Positions 1-6,942 of a stretch of 11,391 nt of DNA are shown here, one piece after another. The first letter of the stretch is position 1. Each line of letters opens with the position of its first letter. The DNA is from Candidatus Delongbacteria bacterium (GTDB taxonomy: Bacteria; UBA4055), in contig JAKLPX010000222.1 in the NCBI GenBank assembly GCA_022013635.1, positions 1-11,391 on the forward strand, given 5' to 3'. Made by a program: the position numbers and the translations under genes. The notes under the pieces were generated by a model. That model did no database searches and had not been told where the DNA came from. It saw nothing but the letters and a program-made list of their open reading frames with translations.

Positions 1-494
1 AACAAATGAAGGTTTGTAAGCTCCTTCTTTTCATCCTGTAAAGTCCTTTTCGGTAAATTTATTCTGTATTTGCTACAAATAATTTCGTCCCTACACATTC
101 TTTTAAGAAAATGTTCTTTATTAGCAGAATCCCAGGATTCCAAAGTGTTCTCAAAAATATTTACGGGAATTCCATTTTCGTCGCTTATAGGCTCCAAAGT
201 GCCGTTTATAGCTATTATCTGCCTAAATTTAATACATAGTTCGCTTTGAAATAAATAACCTGCAACGGCTACTCCCATCGAAAATCCTATTAAATAAATA
301 TTTTTATAATTTCCGTTCTCTATAATGTCCATAATTGACAGATCGTTTAAATTCATATCCGAATAATCGTAGCATATCAATATGTCCAGATCGTTGTATT
401 TTAACGGTAAAAAGGGATTTTGATCCATCCCCCATCCCGCAAAAAACACTATAAGGTCTTTATTATTTTTTTTATTGATCCAGTATTCTTTCAT
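1..494 (-). CDS. bioG: Pimeloyl-ACP methyl ester esterase BioG (DUF452), 3' end missing
   Basis: Partial gene: the first 164 codons are present and the 3' end lies beyond the left edge. BioG is an alpha/beta hydrolase that removes the methyl group from pimeloyl-ACP methyl ester, ending the BioC-dependent disguised fatty-acid route and releasing pimeloyl-ACP for BioF. Visible motifs are FFAGWGMD (residues 17-24), the nucleophile elbow GFSMG (70-74, Ser72) and AINGTLEPI (95-103), all characteristic of this family. The catalytic His is expected near the C-terminus and is not in the window; the family is usually a little over 200 aa. The ATG at 494 is 2 nt after the bioF stop and has no Shine-Dalgarno sequence, so translation is probably coupled to bioF. 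The family call is firm from the motifs and the bio context; the missing third leaves integrity untested. Confidence 0.9.
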   Translation of the reverse strand, partial: MKEYWINKKNNKDLIVFFAGWGMDQNPFLPLKYNDLDILICYDYSDMNLNDLSIMDIIENGNYKNIYLIGFSMGVAVAGYLFQSELCIKFRQIIAINGTLEPISDENGIPVNIFENTLESWDSANKEHFLKRMCRDEIICSKYRINLPKRTLQDEKKELTNLHL

Positions 495-496
495 AT

Positions 497-1687
497 TTAT
501 AAATTTTCTTTTATTATTTTTGGAATTCTCCTGATATCGTCAAGATCAATCTCTGATGTAAGTGATATCCTTATTCTTGCGCTGCCGTCTGGAACCGTCG
601 GCGGACGGATCGGCATACAATAAAATCCGTTTTCTTTCAAGATCTTTGACATTTTTAAAGTTCCATCATTTTTCCCTATTATTACAGGTATGATATAAGA
701 GGAACCCCTGATGTCTAATCCCTCATTTTCGAATAATTGCCTGAATTCCTTTGATAAGGCAAAAAGTTTTTCTCTTCTATCTTTGAAATCTGCAATTTTT
801 CTGATTATAAACAGGCTCCAGTTTATTATAACCGGAGGTAAAGCTGTTGTAAATATAAGTGATCTCATTTTGTTTATAAGATATTCTTTAAATACTTTCT
901 TTGTGACTACAAATGCGCCGTAAGACCCAAATGCTTTTCCGAATGTTACAACAACAAAGTCAATTTCCTTTATTATATCATTCTCTTTGCATATCCCTAA
1001 ACCGTCAGTACCGAAAACTCCCGCTGAGTGAGCTTCGTCAATATAAAGTAAACAATTGTATTTCTGTTTTAATTCAACAAGTTTTTTAATATCCGCTATG
1101 TCACCGTTCATGCTAAAAAGCGATTCAGAAACGATTATTACATTTTTATACCTATCCCTGTGCCTTTTTAAAAAATCTTCAAGATTTTCATAATTGAGAT
1201 GATCATATTTTAAACATTTGGCAAAAGATAACCTTGATCCGTCAATGATACTTGCATGGTTCAGCTTATCCGTCAGTATAAGATCTTCTCTTGTTGTAAC
1301 AGCCGGAATGATCCCGATGTTTGCATGATATCCGCTGTTGAATAACAGTACTTCGTTATGATATAATTGACTTAACTCAGTTTCGAGTTCGTTATGAATA
1401 ACTGAATCTGCCGTTAATGATCGCGAAGAAGAACTGCCAAGCATAAATTCCTGATGAAACCCTTTACCGCACTTCATTTTGGAGTAGAATTCATTTATTA
1501 ATTCACGGTCGGAAGACAATCCGAGATAATCGTTGGAAGAAAGATTTAGATACTTTTTTCCGTTTATGTAAATGTATTTCTTGTCTCTTTCGGCATGCGT
1601 TATAAATGATCTGAAAGAGTCACTTTCTTTTAAGTCATTCAACTCTGAAATATACTTTGAATAAATATCTTCTTTTATATTATTCAT
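497..1687 (-). CDS. bioF: 8-amino-7-oxononanoate synthase (KAPA synthase)
   Basis: PLP-dependent alpha-oxoamine synthase of 396 aa, normal for the family. It condenses L-alanine with pimeloyl-ACP (or pimeloyl-CoA), releasing CO2, to give 8-amino-7-oxononanoate; cytosolic. Features in order are LNLSSNDYLGL (47-57), a Ser-rich GSSSSR loop (84-89) where relatives have GSxGSR, LFNSGYHAN (115-123) with cofactor-stacking His expected in LNHAS (His144), the PLP-binding DEAHSAGVFG (Asp217, His220), the Schiff-base lysine Lys251 in TFGKAFGSYG, and the C-terminal RIRISLTS. Glycine C-acetyltransferase (Kbl) and 5-aminolevulinate synthase share this fold; the neighbours bioA, bioB and bioG make BioF by far the best choice. 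The start lies 3 nt after the bioA stop with no good ribosome binding site, suggesting translational coupling. Confidence 0.95.
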   Translation of the reverse strand: MNNIKEDIYSKYISELNDLKESDSFRSFITHAERDKKYIYINGKKYLNLSSNDYLGLSSDRELINEFYSKMKCGKGFHQEFMLGSSSSRSLTADSVIHNELETELSQLYHNEVLLFNSGYHANIGIIPAVTTREDLILTDKLNHASIIDGSRLSFAKCLKYDHLNYENLEDFLKRHRDRYKNVIIVSESLFSMNGDIADIKKLVELKQKYNCLLYIDEAHSAGVFGTDGLGICKENDIIKEIDFVVVTFGKAFGSYGAFVVTKKVFKEYLINKMRSLIFTTALPPVIINWSLFIIRKIADFKDRREKLFALSKEFRQLFENEGLDIRGSSYIIPVIIGKNDGTLKMSKILKENGFYCMPIRPPTVPDGSARIRISLTSEIDLDDIRRIPKIIKENL

Positions 1688-1690
1688 AGG

Positions 1691-2974
1691 TCAATATTCA
1701 TCGTTCTCAATCAATTTATACATCCCTTCTGTTATGCGTGAAAGGTCAGCACTTCCAATAATATACGGCGGCATAGTATATAGAAGATTGCCGAAGGGTC
1801 TGAGCCAGATTCCCATACCGGTCAGATACTTCTGCGCTTTGGCTACATCAACTTTCTTTCTTAATTCAACAACTCCGATTGCTCCAAGCACGCGAACATC
1901 TTTTACTTTGTCCGAAAACATTTCTCTTATCGGTAGAAGCTCGTTCTTCAATTGCTCCTCAATATTCTTCACTTTACTCCTCCAGTTGGAATTAAGAAGT
2001 AAATCAATACTTTTATTTGCGACTGAACATGCTAACGGATTAGCCATAAAAGTCGGCCCGTGCATAAAAATGGGAGCTTTTCCTTCTGAAATACCGAGTG
2101 CGACTTTGCCTGATGCAATTGTAGCCGCGAGAGTCATATATCCGCCTGTTAAAGCTTTGCCTATGCACATTATATCAGGTGTTACTTTAGAATGATCGCA
2201 ACCCCAAAGTTCTCCCGTTCTTCCGAAACCTGTAGCTATTTCATCAAATATCAGTAAAATCCCGAACCGGTCACACAGTTTTCTGACTTCATTAAGATAC
2301 TTCGGGTGATAAAATTTCATTCCTCCCGCGCCTTGAACAATCGGTTCTAAAATGACTGCTGCAATTTTGTGATTTTCTTTTTCGATAATATCTTTAAAAG
2401 ACTTAATTTTATTGCAGTCCCATTCGTCATAGTATCCGCATTCAGGAGAATCCGCAAAATAGTTTTCAGGAAGAACTCCTTTGTACATCTGATGCATTCC
2501 CGTATCGGGATCACAGACCGACATGGCATTAAAAGTATCCCCATGATAACCTGATCTTATCGTGAGAAATTTATTTTTATCTTTAATCCCTTTGGAGAAC
2601 CAGTATTGTAACGCCATTTTCATGGTAACTTCAACAGCCACTGACCCTGAATCGCAAAGAAATACTTTATCCAAACCTTCCGGAGTGATCTCAATTATTT
2701 TCCTGCACAGTGATATCGCCGGATCATGCGTAAGTCCGCCAAACATAACATGGGACATTTTTGCTGATTGATCAATTACTGATTTATTCAATTCCGGGAC
2801 ATTATAACCGTGAATCGCAGCCCACCACGACGACATTCCGTCAATCAGTTCTGCACCATCCTCAAGTTTTAATCTTACTTTATCGCATGAAATAACTTTA
2901 TAGGCCGGGTCAGGGTTTATAAATGACGAATACGGATGCCAAATATGTTCCTTATCGAATAGCAGATCATTCAT
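1691..2974 (-). CDS. bioA: Adenosylmethionine-8-amino-7-oxononanoate aminotransferase (DAPA synthase)
   Basis: Class III PLP aminotransferase of 427 aa, the usual length. It converts 8-amino-7-oxononanoate to 7,8-diaminopelargonate. Seen in order: the N-terminal HIWHPYSSF (10-18), DGMSSWWAAIHGY (45-57), GLTHDPA (80-86), SGYHGDT (141-147), the cofactor motif FDEIATGFGRTG (243-254, Asp244), the Schiff-base lysine Lys273 in IGKALTGGYM, and LRPFGNLLYTMPPY near the end. The N-terminal HPY, the Tyr/His/Asp of SGYHGD, Arg252 and Arg392 match residues associated with S-adenosylmethionine as amino donor in E. coli BioA, so the lysine-using BioK variant is unlikely; this is inferred from remembered alignments. 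The ATG is 2 nt after the bioB stop and the stop is 3 nt before bioF, so it is an inner gene of a tightly packed biotin operon. Confidence 0.96.
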   Translation of the reverse strand: MNDLLFDKEHIWHPYSSFINPDPAYKVISCDKVRLKLEDGAELIDGMSSWWAAIHGYNVPELNKSVIDQSAKMSHVMFGGLTHDPAISLCRKIIEITPEGLDKVFLCDSGSVAVEVTMKMALQYWFSKGIKDKNKFLTIRSGYHGDTFNAMSVCDPDTGMHQMYKGVLPENYFADSPECGYYDEWDCNKIKSFKDIIEKENHKIAAVILEPIVQGAGGMKFYHPKYLNEVRKLCDRFGILLIFDEIATGFGRTGELWGCDHSKVTPDIMCIGKALTGGYMTLAATIASGKVALGISEGKAPIFMHGPTFMANPLACSVANKSIDLLLNSNWRSKVKNIEEQLKNELLPIREMFSDKVKDVRVLGAIGVVELRKKVDVAKAQKYLTGMGIWLRPFGNLLYTMPPYIIGSADLSRITEGMYKLIENDEY

Positions 2975-2976
2975 TC

Positions 2977-3960
2977 TTAATTATCCCGGAAATTCTCTAA
3001 TTCAGTTCTGAATATTATATCTTCTTCAACTTCACGGCCTCTGGTTGTAAGATAACCGCCTGTCAGAAAACCGTTTGCGCCGGATAACATAATAAGACCC
3101 TGAAAATCTTTCATTCTCGTTTCTCTGCCGGCAGCGAATTTAATTATCTTTGCTGGATTTATCAGCCTGAAAATTGCAAATGTTTTGGCAATTTCCGATA
3201 CTTCTACCGATTCGATATTCTCAAGCGGAGTTCCTTTGATGGGAACAAGTACATTTAATGGAATTGACTCAACATCAAGCTCTCTTAACTTAAAAGCCAT
3301 ATCTACCCTGTCATTCATTGTTTCACCCATTCCTATAATCCCGCCGCAACAAATATTAACATTATATTTTTTCAACAATTTTATCGTATTGATCTTCTCA
3401 TAAACATTATCATTTGATGATACTAATGTACTATATTTATCCGATGATGTCTGAAGGTTTATATTATAGTGCGATATGCCCGCATCAACCAGTGCTTTTG
3501 CAGTAATTTCGTTTAAAATACCCAAACCCGCACAAACTTTCAAATCCGGTAACTCTATATGGATTTTCTTTATAGCTTTAACGATTTGGTCAAATTCAGC
3601 ATTTATTGAGAAATAACCTGATCCGCTCGTTACTATACCAAAATATCTTACGCCTGAATTATAAGCTTTTTTCGCCTGCCCGAGGATCTCATCTTCTTTT
3701 AACATCGGATAAGTCTCAATGCCTGTATTATACTTATTTGATTGAGCACAGAATTTACAGTCCAAGCTGCATTTGCCTGACTTAGCATTCACAATTGAGC
3801 AAATATGCATTTTATTTCCGTATTTCGTATTCACTTTGTTCGCAAGCGAGATAAGGTCCAGTATCTCATCGCCGTTACAGTTTCCTAAATTATATGCATG
3901 CTCCAAAGTGATACTTTTACCATCAAGCACTTTATAAGCTTCTTTAATATATAAATTCAA
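2977..3960 (-). CDS. bioB: Biotin synthase, radical SAM, probable non-[2Fe-2S] (anaerobe) type
   Basis: Radical SAM enzyme that inserts sulfur into dethiobiotin, the last step to biotin. The chosen start is TTG at 3960, giving 327 aa, a normal BioB length, with AAGGA 6 nt upstream. An in-frame ATG at 4110 would add 50 unrelated residues read through the ppdK tail in another frame and is rejected. The [4Fe-4S] motif CSLDCKFC (Cys64, Cys68, Cys71) is intact, as are KGTPLEN (242-248), AAGRE (276-280) and SGANGFLTGG (293-302). The ligands of the sacrificial [2Fe-2S] cluster in E. coli BioB are only partly kept: Cys128 and Cys188 match Cys143 and Cys204, but Cys97 aligns with Gly108 (RYFG) and Arg260 with Lys274. 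The YNHNLD motif reads YNINLQ, and extra cysteines occur at 54 and 205. It follows ppdK by 25 nt and precedes bioA by 2 nt. Function is firm; cluster type is inferred. Confidence 0.93.
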   Translation of the reverse strand: MNLYIKEAYKVLDGKSITLEHAYNLGNCNGDEILDLISLANKVNTKYGNKMHICSIVNAKSGKCSLDCKFCAQSNKYNTGIETYPMLKEDEILGQAKKAYNSGVRYFGIVTSGSGYFSINAEFDQIVKAIKKIHIELPDLKVCAGLGILNEITAKALVDAGISHYNINLQTSSDKYSTLVSSNDNVYEKINTIKLLKKYNVNICCGGIIGMGETMNDRVDMAFKLRELDVESIPLNVLVPIKGTPLENIESVEVSEIAKTFAIFRLINPAKIIKFAAGRETRMKDFQGLIMLSGANGFLTGGYLTTRGREVEEDIIFRTELENFRDN

Positions 3961-3966
3961 AACAAA

Positions 3967-3971
3967 TCCTT
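3967..3971 (-). promoter_or_regulatory. Ribosome binding site fixing the TTG start of bioB
   Basis: Read on the minus strand, AAAAAGGA stands between the ppdK stop and a TTG codon, with its AAGGA core 6 nt before the TTG. No ATG or GTG lies in frame between the ppdK stop and the first conserved BioB residues, so this site decides the start. Confidence 0.7.
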
Positions 3972-3985
3972 TTTCTAAGATAATT

Positions 3986-6694
3986 CTAGTGTTTGTGATC
4001 GTGTCCGCATCCGCAGTCATCTTCACCATCATCTTCGCAATCGCAATTACCATGCTCGTGGTCTCCGCCGCATCCGCACTCCTTGTCAATAGGGAAATTG
4101 ATTGCGGCATGAGCGGCTGCTAGCCTTGCGATAGGAACCCTGTAAGGTGAACAGCTTACTTCATCAAGTCCGATCTGATGACAGAACTCAACTGAATCAG
4201 GGTCTCCCCCGTGCTCTCCGCAAATACCGATATGTATCTTTGGATTAACTTCTTTTGCGACCATAACGCAATGATACATTAATTTTCCGACACCGTCTCT
4301 GTCTATCGTTTGGAACGGATCCTTGTCATATATACCAAGGTCAACATATTTACCTAAAAAACTTCCTGCATCATCTCTGGAAAATCCGCATGTCATCTGG
4401 GTAAGATCGTTGGTACCGAAACTCATAAAATCACATTCAGGCGCAAATTCATCCGCGGTAAGAGCGGCTCTGGGAACCTCGATCATAGTTCCGACCCTGT
4501 AATCCACTTTACCTTTCGCTCCAAGCTGAACTGCTATTTCTTCGACGATCTCTTTGATCAGCATATATTCTTTTAAGATCCCGGTTAAGGGTACTTCTAT
4601 CCATGGTTTTGAATCTTTAACATTCAGAGCTGCTTTAAAAATTGCCCTTACCTGCATTCTCGCTATTTCAGGATATACGACAGCCAAACGGCAGCCTCTG
4701 AAACCAAGCATAGGGTTAAATTCGTGCAGGCTGTCAATAGTGCTTTTTAATTGCTCTACTGTAACATTTATCTCTTTCGCCACGCCGATAATATCTTCCT
4801 CTTCTTTCGGAAGGAACTCATGAAGCGGAGGATCAAGAAGTCGGATTATCATTGGTTTGCCTTCAAGCACTTTGAACATATCTTCGAAATCTTTCTGTTG
4901 GAAAGGTTCTATCTTTGCCAAAGCTTTTTCTCTTTCAGGAGTAGCTTTCGCTACGATCATCTCTCTAACAGCCTTAATTCTTGTAGCTTCAAAAAACATG
5001 TGCTCTGTTCTGCAAAGTCCGATACCTTCGGCACCGAATTTTACTGCTGTAGCCGTATCGTGAGGAGTATCCGCGTTTGTTTTTATAATAAGTTTTTTAA
5101 ATTCGTCAGCCCAATCCATTAATTTTCCGAAATCTTCGGACAATTCCGGCTCAACTACAGGAATTGCACCTTCATAAACCGTACCTTCGCTTCCGTTAAG
5201 AGTAATAACATCGCCGTCTGTAAATATTTTATCGCCGAAAGTCAAGGTTTTTGCCGCTTCATTTATCTTTGCCGACGAACAACCTGCGACACAGCATTTT
5301 CCCATTCCTCTTGCGACTACCGCTGCGTGTGATGTCATACCGCCTCTTGCCGTCAGAATTCCTTCGGATGCGTTCATGCCGATCAGGTCTTCCGGCGAAG
5401 TCTCATTCCTTACCAGAATGACTTTTTCGCCTTCCTCGTTCCTGTCATGAGCCTCGTGAGCGTCGAAAACGATTTTCCCTACGGCGGCTCCCGGCGATGC
5501 AGGAAGCCCTTTTGCCAAAGGTTTCATGCTTTTAACTACTTTTAAATCCAACTGAGGATGGAGAAGTTGATCCAACTGACTAGGTTTTACTCTCAATACT
5601 GCAGTTTCTTTATCTATCAGACCTTCTTCGCACATATCCACAGCCATTTTCACCGCTGCAGCGGCTGTTCTTTTACCGGTCCTTGTCTGAAGCATCCACA
5701 ATTTTCCTTCTTCAATAGTAAATTCCATATCCTGCATGTTTTTATAATGCTTTTCAAGTCCGTTTCTATATGATACTAATTCGTTATAAATAGCTTCGTT
5801 CTGCTCATTTAAGGTTGATATCATTTTAGGTGTCCTGATACCGGCAACAACATCCTCGCCCTGCGCGTTCATCAGATATTCGCCGTAGAATAAATTTTCG
5901 CCTGTGCTCGGATTTCTTGTAAAACAAACTCCGGTACCGCTTGTTTCGCCTTTATTTCCGTAAACCATAACCTGAATATTAACGGCAGTTCCGGTTAAAC
6001 CTTTAAGATCGTTAAGTTTTCTGTAAAGAACCGCTCTTTTGTTGTTCCATGAACCGAATACTGCTTCAATGGACATCTGAAGTTGTTCATGAGGATCCTG
6101 CGGGAATTGCTTACCTTTAGCTTTCTCAACGGCTTTTTTATATCTTGCAATAACTTCTTTAAGATCATCAGCTGAAAGGTCAGTGTCGTATTCAACTTTT
6201 TTTGCTTCTTTTACGGCATGAAGTTCGTTTTCAAAAATATCTCCTGAAATGCCCAGTACTACACCGCCGAACATCTGAATGAATCTTCTGTATGAATCGT
6301 AACCGAATCTCTCGTTTCCTGTTTTTTTAATAATTCCCTGAACGGAAATATCATTCAAACCAAGGTTCAAAACTGTGTCCATCATACCGGGCATTGAAGC
6401 GGCGGCTCCGGATCTTACCGATAACAGCAAAGGATCTTCATCGTCGCCGAACTTTTTTCCTGTTTTTTTCTCAATATCTTTTAGATGAGATTTATATTCT
6501 TCAATTATCTCTGAAGACATTTGTTTTTTCCCGTCTTTGTAGTAATCCTGACACGCCTCGGTAGAGATTGTAAAACCTGGAGGAACAGGAATTCCCAATT
6601 TCGTCATTTCGGCCAAATTAGCGCCTTTACCGCCGAGTAATTCTTTCATCGAAGCATCGCCTTCGCAGAAGTTGTAAACGAATTTCTTAATCAT
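3986..6694 (-). CDS. ppdK: Pyruvate, phosphate dikinase with Cys/His/Asp-rich C-terminal tail
   Basis: PPDK of 902 aa that reversibly converts pyruvate, ATP and phosphate to phosphoenolpyruvate, AMP and pyrophosphate. In anaerobes it may run glycolytically or gluconeogenically. The N-terminal ATP-grasp part has LLGGKGANLAEM (19-30), RSGAAASMPGMMDTVLNLG (94-112) and QVMVYGN (241-247). The swivelling phosphohistidine domain has GGMTSHAAVVARG (451-463) with catalytic His456. The C-terminal PEP/pyruvate barrel has LCRTEHMF (560-567), FGTNDLTQ (759-766) and ICGEHGGDP (824-832) with Cys825 as the expected proton donor. These positions nearly match the Clostridium symbiosum enzyme. The usual domain ends near residue 869; the next 33 residues add six Cys as three CxC pairs, five His and many acidic residues, an unusual extension that looks metal-binding. 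AAAGGTGA lies 5 nt before the ATG. It is divergent from the sigma factor gene and first in the run leading into bioBAFG. Confidence 0.97.
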   Translation of the reverse strand: MIKKFVYNFCEGDASMKELLGGKGANLAEMTKLGIPVPPGFTISTEACQDYYKDGKKQMSSEIIEEYKSHLKDIEKKTGKKFGDDEDPLLLSVRSGAAASMPGMMDTVLNLGLNDISVQGIIKKTGNERFGYDSYRRFIQMFGGVVLGISGDIFENELHAVKEAKKVEYDTDLSADDLKEVIARYKKAVEKAKGKQFPQDPHEQLQMSIEAVFGSWNNKRAVLYRKLNDLKGLTGTAVNIQVMVYGNKGETSGTGVCFTRNPSTGENLFYGEYLMNAQGEDVVAGIRTPKMISTLNEQNEAIYNELVSYRNGLEKHYKNMQDMEFTIEEGKLWMLQTRTGKRTAAAAVKMAVDMCEEGLIDKETAVLRVKPSQLDQLLHPQLDLKVVKSMKPLAKGLPASPGAAVGKIVFDAHEAHDRNEEGEKVILVRNETSPEDLIGMNASEGILTARGGMTSHAAVVARGMGKCCVAGCSSAKINEAAKTLTFGDKIFTDGDVITLNGSEGTVYEGAIPVVEPELSEDFGKLMDWADEFKKLIIKTNADTPHDTATAVKFGAEGIGLCRTEHMFFEATRIKAVREMIVAKATPEREKALAKIEPFQQKDFEDMFKVLEGKPMIIRLLDPPLHEFLPKEEEDIIGVAKEINVTVEQLKSTIDSLHEFNPMLGFRGCRLAVVYPEIARMQVRAIFKAALNVKDSKPWIEVPLTGILKEYMLIKEIVEEIAVQLGAKGKVDYRVGTMIEVPRAALTADEFAPECDFMSFGTNDLTQMTCGFSRDDAGSFLGKYVDLGIYDKDPFQTIDRDGVGKLMYHCVMVAKEVNPKIHIGICGEHGGDPDSVEFCHQIGLDEVSCSPYRVPIARLAAAHAAINFPIDKECGCGGDHEHGNCDCEDDGEDDCGCGHDHKH

Positions 6695-6788
6695 TTTTTC
6701 ACCTTTTTTTCATCTTTCATGTATGGTAATTTAAAAATATATTTCTATGTTTAGTGCCTTAATTGTTATTGCAAATTAAAGAACCGAG

Positions 6789-6817
6789 AATTTACGATTT
6801 TTTTTAGTCATAGTCAA
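6789..6817 (-). promoter_or_regulatory. Candidate promoter of ppdK (and possibly ppdK-bioBAFG)
   Basis: On the minus strand TTGACT (6817-6812) and TAAATT (6794-6789) are separated by exactly 17 bp. The -35 matches the sigma70 consensus at five of six bases and the -10 at four of six. It also fits TTG-N20-TAnnTT, partly like the Bacteroidetes pattern. Start of transcription would fall near 6782, giving a leader of about 85-90 nt before the ppdK ATG. The -35 sits in a short tandem repeat, TGACTATGACTA. No transcription data; the surroundings are very AT-rich, which raises chance matches. Confidence 0.5.
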
Positions 6818-6837
6818 TAAAATTTTAAATTTTTTAT

Positions 6838-6866
6838 TTGGAATTTTAATATTTTTTTGTTATATT
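6838..6866 (+). promoter_or_regulatory. Candidate promoter of the sigma factor gene
   Basis: TTGGAA (6838-6843) and TATATT (6861-6866) are separated by 17 bp. The same site reads as TTTG, 20 bp, TATATTGG, one mismatch from the Bacteroidetes -33/-7 pattern TTTG/TAnnTTTG. Transcription would begin near 6872-6874, just at a small stem-loop and about 70 nt before the ATG. The site is divergent from the ppdK promoter, with the two -35 regions about 20 bp apart. Confidence 0.5.
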
Positions 6867-6872
6867 GGGGAG

Positions 6873-6892
6873 TCCATAGCCGTAGGCATGGA
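6873..6892 (+). other. Stem-loop at the predicted 5' end of the sigma factor mRNA
   Basis: TCCAT (6873-6877) pairs with ATGGA (6888-6892) and GCC (6879-6881) with GGC (6885-6887), leaving one bulged A (6878) and a GTA loop: eight base pairs in otherwise AT-rich DNA. Its position, right after the proposed transcription start and about 50 nt before the start codon, would suit an mRNA-stabilising or regulatory leader hairpin. There is no T-run, so it is not a terminator. Role is inferred. Confidence 0.4.
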
Positions 6893-6942
6893 ATGACATT
6901 TTGAAATATGAAAAGCTTAAGAAAGGGTAAGGTAAACGCATT

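Noticed and set aside
1734..2195. 153-codon ORF on the plus strand opposite bioA
   Set aside because: It lies wholly antisense to a clear bioA, has no recognisable motifs and no supporting ribosome binding site; a shadow of the real frame.
3961..4110. N-terminal extension of bioB to the ATG at 4110
   Set aside because: The added residues come from ppdK coding sequence in another frame and do not resemble BioB.
4751..5122. 123-codon plus-strand ORF opposite ppdK
   Set aside because: Antisense to the conserved C-terminal barrel of ppdK; its composition is what the reverse complement of that frame gives.
6764..6780. TTAATT/AATTAA inverted repeat in the divergent intergenic region
   Set aside because: Only 6 A-T pairs around a loop in very AT-rich DNA; expected by chance.
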